Shown here one piece after another: positions 50,690 to 59,612 of a stretch of 64,000 nucleotides of DNA. The notes under the pieces were generated by a model, which was not told the DNA's origin, did not search any database, and saw only the letters and a program-made list of their open reading frames with translations. The stretch spans positions 248,001 to 312,000 of the forward strand of contig JBLMZI010000006.1 of NCBI GenBank assembly GCA_050258755.1, read 5' to 3'. This stretch comes from JBLMZI01 sp050258755. Lineage in GTDB: Bacteria; Bacillota; Syntrophomonadia; Syntrophomonadales; DTU052. Position 1 is the first letter of the stretch. Each line of letters begins with the position of its first letter. Position numbers and translations under genes: made by a program.

Positions 50690-51538
50690 GTGGCTAAGAT
50701 AGGCGTTTTAGGTCTTGGAACCATGGGTGCCGGAATCGTACAGGTTTCGGTGGAAGCCGGCTACGAAGTGGTAGCAGTTGATATCGATCAGGCGATCGCC
50801 GACAAGGCACAAAAAAGTATTGCGAAGAGCTGGGCCAAAGCTGTAGAAAAAGGCAAAAGAACCGAAGAGGAAGTCGCGGCCTACCAAAAGCTCCTGAAGC
50901 CAGGAACCGACGTCAACCTGTTCAAAGACTGCGAAGTGGTCATTGAGGCGATTATCGAGAATATTGATATCAAGAAAAAGGTGTTCGCCCAACTCGGCGG
51001 AATCTGTTCGCCTGACACCATTCTGGCGACCAACACTTCCGCCCTGTCGATCACGGAAATCGCACTGGCCAGCGGCCGGCCCGACAAGTGCATCTGCATG
51101 CACTTCTTCAATCCGGTTCCCGCGATGAAACTGGTTGAAATTGTTCCCGGCACCGACACTTCGGAAGCGACCATTGCAAAAATCATGGATCTTTCGGTCA
51201 AGATTGGCAAGGAGCCCGTTAAGGCGGCTGAAACTCCGGGATTTATCGTAAACCGGATCCTGCTCCCTTACATCAACGAAGCGGCCATCCTGTTCCAGGA
51301 AGGTGCTGCACCGGCCGAGGCGATCGACAAAGCAATGAAGCTCGGCGCCAACATGCCGATGGGCCCGCTCGCCCTGGCCGACCTGATCGGTCTGGACGTC
51401 TGCCTGGCAATCTGTGAATACTTCTCGCGTGAATTCGGTGATCCGAAATATCGGCCATCGCTCGCGCTGCGCAACAAAGTCAGAGCCGGCCAGCTTGGCC
51501 GCAAAACCGGTAAAGGTTTTTACGACTACAGCGCATAA
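50690..51538 (+). CDS. hbd: 3-hydroxybutyryl-CoA dehydrogenase
   Basis: 282 residues from a GTG with GGAGGGA upstream. Rossmann motif GLGTMGAGIVQVSVEAGYEV, then ATNTSALSITEIA and the catalytic H138 in MHFFNPVPAMKLVEIV; the C-terminal helical domain contains GFIVNRILLPYINEA. It interconverts acetoacetyl-CoA and 3-hydroxybutyryl-CoA using NAD(P)H, in butyrate formation or beta-oxidation. A crotonase and a CoA-transferase are encoded within 10 kb but not in the same operon. Confidence 0.95.
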   Translation: MAKIGVLGLGTMGAGIVQVSVEAGYEVVAVDIDQAIADKAQKSIAKSWAKAVEKGKRTEEEVAAYQKLLKPGTDVNLFKDCEVVIEAIIENIDIKKKVFAQLGGICSPDTILATNTSALSITEIALASGRPDKCICMHFFNPVPAMKLVEIVPGTDTSEATIAKIMDLSVKIGKEPVKAAETPGFIVNRILLPYINEAAILFQEGAAPAEAIDKAMKLGANMPMGPLALADLIGLDVCLAICEYFSREFGDPKYRPSLALRNKVRAGQLGRKTGKGFYDYSA

Positions 51539-51613
51539 TCAGGGTGGATGAGTTGTTTACGAGGATGTACAGGTTTGTCTGAATCGATGGAATCCTTCTC
51601 GCATGAAGGACAT

Positions 51614-51645
51614 AAGGCCGCGGCAGATGCCGCGGCCTTATTTTA
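51614..51645. terminator. Terminator shared by hbd and the hydrolase gene
   Basis: AAGGCCGCGGC (51614-51624) and GCCGCGGCCTT (51629-51639) with loop AGAT, followed by ATTTTAT. The convergent hydrolase ends at 51651. Confidence 0.8.
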
Positions 51646-51650
51646 TGGCA

Positions 51651-52589
51651 TCACTTTCCAGGCTTTACCCTGGTCAGAAAACCGCGGTACTGCACCGCGG
51701 TTTCGCCGGGCTGTTCAATCATCGGCGCGTGTCCGCAGTTTTTGATGATCGCCACCTGCGCACCGGGTATGCCCTGGCCCAAAACAGCTGCACTGGACAA
51801 ATCGACAACCCGGTCCTGTTCCCCCCAGATCACCAACACCGGAACCCGAAACCGTTTCATCAGAGGTTCCATCGGCGCCGGGCGGCTGCTGATATCCTGA
51901 TAGATCTTCGCGCTAAACGGCTCCTGGGCAATGGCTACTTCGGCCATCAGCTGTTTCACCCGACCCGGCAGCTTGGGCGGCCGATAGAACATTAGTCCAA
52001 GGGCATTGTCAAAATCGGCCTGGCTGCGAATCAGCAGCGGCACTTTACCCCGTTTCATCTGCAGTTCCATTTCGCTCAGCTTCGGAGCCTTCACACCGGC
52101 GGTATCGATGAGCGCCAGGCTAAGCACTTTCGGGCGATAGGATGCCGTGTAGACAGCGGCAATGTTGCCACCAAACGAGTTCCCGGCTATATGAAACGCG
52201 TTAATTCCAAGCGCATAAACAAAGGCATCAACCCGAGCGGCCTGGCTGACCGCGTCATAGCGAACGCTTGGGTTGCGCGAGCTGGCGCCGAATCCAGGCA
52301 AATCCGGGATAACGACATGATAAGACGGGGTCAGGGACTGCGCGAGAGCGATCCAGTTGGATTTATCCCCGCCAAACCCATGGAGAAGTACGATCGTCGG
52401 GCCTTTTCCCCCTTCAAGATAAGGTATGGTAAAGCCCGCGGCGTTCGTGGAGCGGAGCGTCAGGTTAGCCCGCTGCATGCCATAGTAGCTGGATACACCA
52501 AGCCACACAGATGGATAAATCAAATAACCCACGAGTAAACAAGAAAGAAATAGCCCGGCGGTAATCAGGATTAATAGCTTTTTCCGCAA
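51651..52589 (-). CDS. Membrane-anchored alpha/beta hydrolase
   Basis: About 312 residues. The open frame extends to 52808 but crosses the terminator of the gene upstream; AGGTGA favours a TTG start at 52589, giving MRKKLLILITAGLFLSCLLVG, an N-terminal membrane anchor. The hydrolase core has the oxyanion HGFGGD, nucleophile elbow GNSFGGN (Ser), acid in WGEQDRVVD and histidine in NCGHAPMIEQP, so the triad is complete. It may act on esters or lactones at the cell surface; the substrate cannot be inferred. Confidence 0.82.
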   Translation of the reverse strand: MRKKLLILITAGLFLSCLLVGYLIYPSVWLGVSSYYGMQRANLTLRSTNAAGFTIPYLEGGKGPTIVLLHGFGGDKSNWIALAQSLTPSYHVVIPDLPGFGASSRNPSVRYDAVSQAARVDAFVYALGINAFHIAGNSFGGNIAAVYTASYRPKVLSLALIDTAGVKAPKLSEMELQMKRGKVPLLIRSQADFDNALGLMFYRPPKLPGRVKQLMAEVAIAQEPFSAKIYQDISSRPAPMEPLMKRFRVPVLVIWGEQDRVVDLSSAAVLGQGIPGAQVAIIKNCGHAPMIEQPGETAVQYRGFLTRVKPGK

Positions 52590-52689
52590 TCGAGTCACCT
52601 GTATCCATGGTTTTCGTTCTATTCTGCCCAATGGGCGGCTGTGCCATGACTGCCGCGGTCTATAGGTTCTGATTCGTCCGGAGTAAAAA

Positions 52690-52722
52690 AAAGAAGACCG
52701 TGTTTCGATCACGGTCTTTTCA
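52690..52722 (-). terminator. Terminator after the CoA-transferase gene
   Basis: GACCGTG/CACGGTC stem (about 52697-52717) followed on the minus strand by TTCTTTTTTTT. Confidence 0.8.
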
Positions 52723-52767
52723 TAGAAATAGGGGAAATCAGTCTTCAGGCCTTTCCTGAAGTACCCG

Positions 52768-54168
52768 TTATCCGACGGCTGCCGCCGTTCGGCTACTCGG
52801 GATCTCAAGTTTGTTGGAAGGCCGCCAGATTTTCATCTGTTCGGCCTGCTGAATCAGCTCTTCACGGAAATCGGGATGCGCAATATCGATCAGGGCCTGT
52901 GCCCGTTCCCAAATCGACAGGGCCTTCAGGTTCACCTTCCCGTACTCGGTAACCACCCAGTAAACCATCGTTCTGGGTACGGTTACGACCGCCCCCGGTG
53001 TGAGCAGGGGACGAACCCGGGAATGCAGCTTACCTTCCGAATCAGTGAAGGTTGACGTAAATGCCAGGAAGCTCTTGCCTTGATTGGATTCGTAGGCGCC
53101 GATCACGAAGTCCAGCTGACCGCCGGTCCCCGAAATCTGACGCAGTCCTTTGGATTCGGAGCAAACCTGGCTCAAAAGATCGATTTCAAGAATGTTGTTG
53201 ATCGAAACCATCCGGTCATTCATCCGGATGCGCGCCGGGTCATTGGTATACTGCACCGGACAGGAAGACAAGAGTGGGTTATCGTTGATGAAATCGTATG
53301 TTTTCTGGGTTCCAAGGCAGAACGTATATGTCGATTTCCCACGTTCAAAGGCTTTCTTCTTATTCGTAATCCGACCGTTTTCATACATGTCGACGAACGA
53401 ATCACAGAACATCTCGCTCAGTACGCCGAGGTCTTTCAAATCGGAATCGGCTAGCATGTTCCCGATCGTGTTGGGCAGCGCGCCGATACCGAGCTGCAGG
53501 CAGGAACCGTCCTGAACCTCGTCGACGATATACTGCGCAATCGTCTCTTCCGCCGGGGTTGGCTTCTTGGCGTCAGGCAGCGCGAAAATCGGTGTGCCTG
53601 ATCCTTCGACGATATAGTCCACTTCACTGATGTGAATCCCTTCCTCAAAACCGCCCAGACAGCGCGGCATATTCGGATTCACTTCAACAATCCGGATGCC
53701 TGCGGTGGAACCGATCGAATAATTGTGAGAATTGGCAATCCCAAAATTAAAAAATCCCGAAGCATCCATCGGCGCGACTTGAGCGACCCAGACATCGACC
53801 CACCGATGCTGGAACAATTCGTTGGTAACGACATTGTTTGCCTCGTGGTAGTTGAATGGATAATGGACACAGAGGCCGTAATCCGACAGTTTCCGGTCCA
53901 GTGCCGTGCAGTACCAGCTGCCGTAATGGAATGACTTCTGTTCCGGATCGCTTTTCACGACTTCCGGCACAGGAAGTACGCTTCCGGTAGCCCGAACGGT
54001 CACATTGGTGAGATCCGGGTCTCCGGCCCGGGCGCCAAGCGCTGCGTCAAAGTCGACCGGTTTGGTGGCAAACTGCCCGTACTCAATCACCATTTCGCTC
54101 TTGACCAGCTTGGCGGCTTCAGCGGCCGAGACCAGCTTCGCATTGTACTCTCGCAGGAATGAACTCAC
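52768..54168 (-). CDS. Acetyl-CoA hydrolase/CoA-transferase family protein
   Basis: 466 residues from a GTG at 54168 with AAGGAG upstream. The family is that of butyryl-CoA:acetate and 4-hydroxybutyrate CoA-transferases: GSWYCTALDRK, MDASGFFNFGIANSHNYSI, LQLGIGALPNTIGNML, and LGVLSEMFCDS, where E252 is the expected glutamyl-CoA-forming residue; also SGTGGQLDFVIGAYES near the CoA-binding loop. It probably moves CoA between acetate and another short-chain acid. A near-perfect sigma-54 promoter lies 55-70 bases upstream, and a sigma-54 activator gene is adjacent, so expression is likely under that activator's control. Confidence 0.9.
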   Translation of the reverse strand: MSSFLREYNAKLVSAAEAAKLVKSEMVIEYGQFATKPVDFDAALGARAGDPDLTNVTVRATGSVLPVPEVVKSDPEQKSFHYGSWYCTALDRKLSDYGLCVHYPFNYHEANNVVTNELFQHRWVDVWVAQVAPMDASGFFNFGIANSHNYSIGSTAGIRIVEVNPNMPRCLGGFEEGIHISEVDYIVEGSGTPIFALPDAKKPTPAEETIAQYIVDEVQDGSCLQLGIGALPNTIGNMLADSDLKDLGVLSEMFCDSFVDMYENGRITNKKKAFERGKSTYTFCLGTQKTYDFINDNPLLSSCPVQYTNDPARIRMNDRMVSINNILEIDLLSQVCSESKGLRQISGTGGQLDFVIGAYESNQGKSFLAFTSTFTDSEGKLHSRVRPLLTPGAVVTVPRTMVYWVVTEYGKVNLKALSIWERAQALIDIAHPDFREELIQQAEQMKIWRPSNKLEIPSSRTAAAVG

Positions 54169-54222
54169 GATGCTTCAGCTCCTTCTCTTTTCTCTGGTTT
54201 TCTGCATTCCAATTATATACAT

Positions 54223-54238
54223 TGCAATAATCGTGCCA
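54223..54238 (-). promoter_or_regulatory. Sigma-54 (-24/-12) promoter of the CoA-transferase gene
   Basis: On the minus strand TGGCACGATTATTGCA (54238-54223) matches the sigma-54 consensus TGGCACG-N4-TTGCA exactly. Transcription should start near 54212, about 45 bases before the GTG. Confidence 0.9.
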
Positions 54239-54327
54239 AATAATATTGTCCGATTTTTCGATAAACTTATCCGAGCCCTTGTCTCCGAAATGTATCGCGT
54301 CTTTGGTGAATCCTTTTTTTGGCAATC

Positions 54328-54367
54328 AAAAACCCTTCCAGAACCTCGTCTGGAAGGGTTTTTGATT
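54328..54367 (-). terminator. Terminator after the sigma-54 activator gene
   Basis: AAACCCTTCCAG and CTGGAAGGGTTT form a 12-bp stem with an 8-base loop (54331-54362), flanked by T runs on the minus strand. It isolates the CoA-transferase promoter from the activator gene. Confidence 0.82.
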
Positions 54368-54391
54368 GCTGGTCCACAGATGTTTCATAAA

Positions 54392-54408
54392 TGTAACATG
54401 ATGTTACA
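54392..54408. promoter_or_regulatory. Palindrome, candidate enhancer site for the sigma-54 activator
   Basis: TGTAACATGATGTTACA is a perfect 17-base palindrome about 165 bases upstream of the -24 box of the CoA-transferase promoter and overlaps the activator's stop codon. Position and symmetry fit an upstream activator sequence. Confidence 0.55.
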
Positions 54409-55801
54409 GATCATCATCATTTTGATCTTCAAACAAATGATGCTTTCTCATTTTTCGATAAAGATGGGTCCGGTTTATCCTCAATATTTCGGCCGCCTTG
54501 TTCCGATTCCACTGCACCGAACGCAGAATCCGGACCAGGTGATCTTTTTCCGCAAGGTCCATGACTGCCGCAAGTGTCTCCTGCATACGAAGATCGGCCG
54601 ACCCAATCCGGGCGATAAATTCCGGCGGAAGATGCCTGGTTTCGATCGGTCCCGAACCGGCATTCAGGCAGGCCCGCTGGATCAGGTTCCGCAGTTCGCG
54701 GACATTTCCCGGCCAGGGGTGCTGGGCAAAGATTTGCAAAACCTTATTGTCGACCCTGGCTGCATCTGTGCCCTGTTCCAGGTTGCATTGCTCAATGAAG
54801 TACGCGCAGAGCAGCGGGAGATCCTCAGGTCGGTCCCGGAGCGGCGGAACCCGCAGCTGGAAAGCATTAATGCGGTAGAACAGGTCTTCGCGGAAACCTT
54901 TGTTTTTGATCAGTTCACTCAGATTCGCACTGGTTGCGCTGATTACGCGTACGTCGACCAGTCTCAGATCAAGGCCGCCCACCCGGTCGATTTCGCCTTC
55001 CTGGAGCACCCGCAGTAGTTTGGCCTGAACATAATACGGCAGCTCATTGATCTCATCCAAAAAGATGGTACCCCCATGCGCCAGTTCAAACTTCCCGGGT
55101 TTCCCGCCCTTTTTGGCGCCGGTAAAGGCGCCTTCCTCGTAGCCGAATAGTTCGGATTCGATCAGATTTTCCGGGATGCTGGCACAGTTCACCCGAATGA
55201 AGGGGCGTTCCCGGCGCGTGCTGGCATGGTGGATGGCGTGGGCAAACAATTCCTTGCCCGTGCCGGTCTCGCCAAGAATCAGCACCGGCGCCCGGCCTTT
55301 CACCATCGTCTGGGCCATTTCCTTCACGGCTGTGATGGCCTGACTGACCCCGACGATGGTGTCAAACGAATACTTCGCGGCGGAAAGAATCCGTACCTGA
55401 TCTTTATAGTACTGGAGCTCCTGCCCCATGTTCTTCACATGCTCGGCAAACTCACGGGCCTGATACACATAGCGGAAGACGCAGACCGCAACCGCCCCGA
55501 CGACCCGTCCTTCAGCGGTGATTGGAATCCGGGACACAAAGCCCACTTCCCCGCCGACCTCCCACAGATCAACGTAAATCGGTTTCCCGGTGTTGACCAC
55601 TTCCATCATCCGGCTGGTCGGGAACACGTCCAGCACATAACGGCCAAGCACCTGTTCTCTCGGAATCTTGGCTACCTGGGCGTATTTTTCGGTATATACG
55701 ATGATCTTGCCTTTTTCGTCGACGACCAGCGCGCCATCAAACTCACCCAGGAGCGTATCGATGGCATCGACCGTCTTAGCTGGCAGGTATCCAAGCCGCA
55801 T
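54404..55801 (-). CDS. PAS-containing sigma-54-dependent transcriptional activator
   Basis: 465 residues from the ATG at 55801 (GGGGGGAG upstream). An N-terminal PAS-like sensor (about 15-125, LGEFDGALVVDEKGKIIVYTEKYAQVAKI) is followed by the AAA+ domain with Walker A GETGTGKELFA, the sigma-54 contact loop EGAFTGA, Walker B GTIFLDEIN and the arginine-finger region (FREDLFYRINAFQLRVPPLRDR). The C-terminus has a Fis-type helix-turn-helix (NRNKAAEILRINRTHLYRKM). Activators of this build commonly control CoA or amino-acid fermentation genes in Clostridia. The adjacent sigma-54 promoter makes the CoA-transferase its likely target; the PAS ligand is unknown. Confidence 0.93.
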   Translation of the reverse strand: MRLGYLPAKTVDAIDTLLGEFDGALVVDEKGKIIVYTEKYAQVAKIPREQVLGRYVLDVFPTSRMMEVVNTGKPIYVDLWEVGGEVGFVSRIPITAEGRVVGAVAVCVFRYVYQAREFAEHVKNMGQELQYYKDQVRILSAAKYSFDTIVGVSQAITAVKEMAQTMVKGRAPVLILGETGTGKELFAHAIHHASTRRERPFIRVNCASIPENLIESELFGYEEGAFTGAKKGGKPGKFELAHGGTIFLDEINELPYYVQAKLLRVLQEGEIDRVGGLDLRLVDVRVISATSANLSELIKNKGFREDLFYRINAFQLRVPPLRDRPEDLPLLCAYFIEQCNLEQGTDAARVDNKVLQIFAQHPWPGNVRELRNLIQRACLNAGSGPIETRHLPPEFIARIGSADLRMQETLAAVMDLAEKDHLVRILRSVQWNRNKAAEILRINRTHLYRKMRKHHLFEDQNDDDL

Positions 55802-55901
55802 GGTTCTCCCCCCACTAAAATCTCTATCTATTTTAACGATATCATAACTAAACGGCCCAACCAATTCTTATCAAGCGGGGTTACGCCCATAACCGGCACA
55901 C

Positions 55902-55945
55902 GAAAAACAGGGCAGGTCTTTCTCCCTGCGGGAAGACCTGCCCTG
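55902..55945 (-). terminator. Terminator after the ABC-F gene
   Basis: CAGGGCAGGTCTT and AAGACCTGCCCTG (55908-55920, 55933-55945) form a 13-bp stem followed on the minus strand by TTTTTCG. Confidence 0.85.
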
Positions 55946-55986
55946 ATCGCTCACCATCATTCACTGTCGGATGCCTTGACTCGTCA

Positions 55987-57591
55987 TTACCGTACGGCGG
56001 TGTGGTAAATTCCCCGATATTCCAAATAATCGTCATAAGCGCACAGCTTATCGATGACCTCGTCCGGTGTGATCTCGATAATGCGGTTCGCCACCGTCTG
56101 GATCAGCTGGTGGTCGTGCGAAATCAAAAAGATGTTGCCCGGGAAGGCCATCAAGCCGTTATTGAGTGATGTAATCGATTCCAAATCCAGGTGATTGGTC
56201 GGTTCGTCGAACAACAGGACATTGGCGCCGCTCAGCATCATCCGGGCCAGCATACAGCGCACCCGCTCGCCCCCGGAGAGAACATTGGCCTTTTTCTGCG
56301 ACTCCTCGCCCGCGAACAGCATTCGGCCAAGGAAGCCCCGGACATAGGTCTCCTCCTGATCTTTGGAGTACTGACGCAGCCAGTCAACCAGAATCATGTC
56401 GGAATCGAAATAGGCATTGTTATCCTTGGGGAAATAAGCCTGCGAGGTGGTCAACCCCCAGGTGATCTCGCCGCTGTCGGGTTCCATTTCCCCCGTCAGG
56501 ATCTGCAGCAGCGTGGTATTTGCCCGTTCGTTTTCGCCAACCAGGGCGATTTTATCGCCTTTGCTGACCACCAGATTGAAGTCTTTCAGCACCGTTTCCC
56601 CATCAATGGTCTTATTCAGATCCTTGATCATCAGCACATTAATGCTGGCTTCACGGTCCGGTTTAAAGTTAATCCACGGATAACGCCGCGAACTGGGCTT
56701 GATATCCTCAACCGTCAGTTTTTCAATCTGCCGTTTACGGGACGTCGCCTGGCGCGATTTGGACGCGTTTGCGCTGAACCGCTGGATAAACTCCTGCAGT
56801 TCCTTAATCTTGGCTTCGGACTTCTTATTCGCTTCCTTGGCCTGTGCCATGGCCAACTGGCTGGATTCCATCCAGAAATCGTAGTTGCCTGCGTACAGCT
56901 GGATTTTACCAAAATCGATGTCCGCGATATGCGTACAGACCTGATTCAGGAAGTGCCGGTCGTGGGAAACCACGATGACCGTGCTGTCGACTTCGCACAG
57001 AAATTCTTCCAGCCAGGTGATCGAAGCGACATCCAGGTGGTTTGTTGGTTCGTCCATCAGCAGAATGTGGGGCTGTCCGAACAGCGCTTGCGCGACGAGC
57101 ACTTTGACCTTTAGCGCCCCATCGAGCTCAGCCATTTTCTTTTCGTGCAGCGATTCCGGAACGCCCAAACCATTTAACAGGGTGGCTGCTTCTGCTTCCG
57201 CCTCCCAGCCGTTCAGCTCCGCAAATTCGCCCTCCAGTTCGGAAACCCGAATGCCGTCTTCCTCGGAGAAGTCGGGCTTCGCATAGAGCGCTTCCTTTTT
57301 CTCCATGATTTCGTACAACCGGGCGTGGCCTTTTAAAACCGTCTGCATAACGGTAAATTCGTCAAATTCAAAATGGTTCTGTTTCAGAACCGATACCCGC
57401 ATACCAGCCGGGATCGATACATTGCCCGCGTGCGCATCCAGCTCACCGGACAGGATTTGCAGAAAGGTCGATTTTCCGGCGCCATTGGCCCCGATCAAAC
57501 CATAGCAGTTGCCGGGCGTGAATTTCAAATTCACATCCTCAAACAAAACCCGCGTCCCGTAGCGCAGGGTAATTCCACTCACTGTAATCAT
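55987..57591 (-). CDS. ABC-F family ATPase with degenerate second nucleotide site
   Basis: 534 residues, two ABC domains joined by a charged linker and no membrane part, like the YkpA/YbiT branch of ABC-F proteins that act on ribosomes. Domain 1 has an intact Walker A (GANGAGKST, K40) and Walker B (LLMDEPTNHLD), but its signature is LDGAL (157-160) in place of LSGGx. Domain 2 has an intact signature (LSGGERVRCMLARMML), but its Walker A reads GENERANTT with N358 where the catalytic lysine belongs. Site 1 (Walker A1 plus signature 2) is complete, whereas site 2 (Walker A2 plus signature 1) has lost both halves. A translation-factor role is inferred from the family. The ribosome binding site is weak. 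Confidence 0.88.
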   Translation of the reverse strand: MITVSGITLRYGTRVLFEDVNLKFTPGNCYGLIGANGAGKSTFLQILSGELDAHAGNVSIPAGMRVSVLKQNHFEFDEFTVMQTVLKGHARLYEIMEKKEALYAKPDFSEEDGIRVSELEGEFAELNGWEAEAEAATLLNGLGVPESLHEKKMAELDGALKVKVLVAQALFGQPHILLMDEPTNHLDVASITWLEEFLCEVDSTVIVVSHDRHFLNQVCTHIADIDFGKIQLYAGNYDFWMESSQLAMAQAKEANKKSEAKIKELQEFIQRFSANASKSRQATSRKRQIEKLTVEDIKPSSRRYPWINFKPDREASINVLMIKDLNKTIDGETVLKDFNLVVSKGDKIALVGENERANTTLLQILTGEMEPDSGEITWGLTTSQAYFPKDNNAYFDSDMILVDWLRQYSKDQEETYVRGFLGRMLFAGEESQKKANVLSGGERVRCMLARMMLSGANVLLFDEPTNHLDLESITSLNNGLMAFPGNIFLISHDHQLIQTVANRIIEITPDEVIDKLCAYDDYLEYRGIYHTAVR

Positions 57592-57743
57592 GTGTCAAAC
57601 CGCTTTCTGATGAATTATCGCCAAAGCAACGTACAGTATTGTACCATAATCGGAACCGTAAGGCGCGTTATGGCAACGTTAATTCCGTGTAAACCAGCCG
57701 GTACCGTCTATAATCCAGCGTGTTCCACCCGACCCAGCGAATA

Positions 57744-58502
57744 CTACATGACATCCCTATTGGAAAAAACCAACCATGCGCCCAGGTAAAAAACAAGACA
57801 ATAGACGAGCAGCACGGTGACCGGGAACAACGGTGTCATGCCGATCATCTGGGCCGCGCCGGGCTGAAAATAGATGGACAGGTCGGTGTGGGAAAACACA
57901 AGATATTTCGCCCACGGGTATCCTGAAAACCAGGAACTGATCTGGTCCCCGATAAATACGATGAGAAGCGTGGAAACAATCGCTCCCGCCTGATTGCGGA
58001 CCAACACCGACAGCGCAAAAGCCAGCGTTCCGTAAACAATCCCCGGAACCAGCTTCAGCAGATAGGGTGTCGCGGACTGAACCAGCGCGACCCAAAGCCC
58101 GCCGATCAGCCCTTTCGGGCCCAGCAGCAGAACATTCAGCAAAAACGCGGTTCCAAACAGCAGCCCGGTCAGGAATAAGCCAAAACCCAATAGGGCCAGG
58201 TACTTGGAAAACAGGATTTCCCCTCTGGAGGCCGGCCGAATCAGCAGCAGCCGGATCGTTCCCCAGCTGTATTCATTGGCCAGGATTCCGGCGGCAACGA
58301 TGACCCAAAAGACCTGGACGAACCACATGGTTCCAGCCAGGGTAATGACCCGGTCCTGTACGTTGTCCAATCCGGGGAATTTGAGGTATGCCTGGATAAA
58401 CAACGAGGGCAGCACTCCCAGCAGCAGCGTTATCGCAATCAGGATCAGCGTGCTTTTCCGCGGATACAGTTTCAGATTCTCATTTTGAACTAAACTAAAC
58501 AC
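57744..58502 (-). CDS. ABC-2 type transporter permease
   Basis: 252 residues with six hydrophobic helices (ABC-2 type), including NEYSWGTIRLLLIRPASRGEILFSKYLALL, typical of bacitracin/NatB-like permeases. The GTG start overlaps the ATPase gene by eight bases, and GGGGAGGAAT inside that gene serves as ribosome binding site. With the ATPase upstream it forms an exporter of unknown substrate. Confidence 0.88.
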   Translation of the reverse strand: MFSLVQNENLKLYPRKSTLILIAITLLLGVLPSLFIQAYLKFPGLDNVQDRVITLAGTMWFVQVFWVIVAAGILANEYSWGTIRLLLIRPASRGEILFSKYLALLGFGLFLTGLLFGTAFLLNVLLLGPKGLIGGLWVALVQSATPYLLKLVPGIVYGTLAFALSVLVRNQAGAIVSTLLIVFIGDQISSWFSGYPWAKYLVFSHTDLSIYFQPGAAQMIGMTPLFPVTVLLVYCLVFYLGAWLVFSNRDVM

Positions 58503-59475
58503 GATATTCCTCCCCTGTAATCTCCATAAACCGGTCTTCCAGGCTCTTGGTCCTGGGAACCGCGGAAAAAACCTGGATTCCGTGAGCGGCTAGGGTCCGG
58601 ATGACTTCCGGAATGCCAGCGCGCTGGCTCCACACCAGCAGCCGCTTTCCTTCCAATTCCGTTTTCACACCAGGAAGCCGCTCGCCCATCTGCTGTACAG
58701 CGAGCGCCCCGTCATCAACTTCAATCAAATAGACCATTTCCTCGTTTTCGGCGCTGTCGGCCATGGTTTGAATCTGGAGCAGTTTGCCGTGATCAATGAT
58801 CGCGAAGCGGTCACACATGACCTCCATTTCAGCCAGCAGGTGACTGGATACGATGACGGAAGCACCTTCCTCCCGGGCGAGGCCCTGAAGGTATTCGCGA
58901 AGATTCCGTATGGCGGCCGGGTCCAAACCGTTGGTCGGTTCGTCAAGAATCAAAACAGGCGGCCGGTGCAGCAAAGCCTGCGCCACACCTATTCGCTGGC
59001 GCATGCCCAGCGAATAGGTTTCCACCCGGTCATGAATCCGATTTTGCAGTCCGACCACCTGAATCACTTCTTCGATCCGGTCCGTCGAAACGCCCGGCTG
59101 CATCCGGGCAAAGTGGACCAGATTCTGATAACCGGAAAGGAAACCGTATAGCGCCGGGTTTTCTGCGACAGCTCCAATTTGCCGAATCGCGGCTTTAAAG
59201 TTTTTCCTGATGCTAGCCCCGTTAATGGATATATCCCCATGGTCCATGGCATTCAGCCCGACCATCATCCGGATCGTCGTCGTTTTCCCGGCACCGTTGG
59301 GACCCAATAGGCCGAACACTTCTCCCGGCTTCACCGTAAAACTAAGTTGGTCGATAATGGTGCGGCCTTGAATCCGTTTGGTGACATTCTTCAATGATAC
59401 GCCGGCTTCACCGGCGGTTTTCGTTTCCAAAAAAGCAGCCTCCTCGCTCGTGCAGGTGTTACCATTTTGGCCCAT
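58495..59475 (-). CDS. ABC transporter ATP-binding protein
   Basis: 326 residues. An extra ~25-residue N-terminus precedes the ABC domain: Walker A GLLGPNGAGKTTTIRMM, signature YSLGMRQRIGVAQALL, Walker B VLILDEPTNGLDP, and switch HLLAEM. The ~90-residue C-terminal extension is typical of CcmA/NatA-like exporters. Co-transcribed with the ABC-2 permease. Substrates for this group include antibiotics, sodium and peptides; nothing here decides between them. Confidence 0.92.
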   Translation of the reverse strand: MGQNGNTCTSEEAAFLETKTAGEAGVSLKNVTKRIQGRTIIDQLSFTVKPGEVFGLLGPNGAGKTTTIRMMVGLNAMDHGDISINGASIRKNFKAAIRQIGAVAENPALYGFLSGYQNLVHFARMQPGVSTDRIEEVIQVVGLQNRIHDRVETYSLGMRQRIGVAQALLHRPPVLILDEPTNGLDPAAIRNLREYLQGLAREEGASVIVSSHLLAEMEVMCDRFAIIDHGKLLQIQTMADSAENEEMVYLIEVDDGALAVQQMGERLPGVKTELEGKRLLVWSQRAGIPEVIRTLAAHGIQVFSAVPRTKSLEDRFMEITGEEYRV

Positions 59476-59556
59476 CTTATTTTTACCATTGTATCATTTC
59501 TCTAGATTGTGCCCTTCTGTTTGTCGGCTGAAGCATCAAACCGGGCAATGCGGAAT

Positions 59557-59594
59557 GCAAAAAGCGGCACGGGTATTTTCCGCGCCGCTTTTTG
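59557..59594. terminator. Terminator after the crotonase gene
   Basis: GCAAAAAGCGGC (59557-59568) and GCCGCTTTTTGC (59583-59594) form a 12-bp stem that carries its own T-run on either strand. Confidence 0.78.
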
Positions 59595-59612
59595 CAGTTC
59601 GTTTTTATGCCG

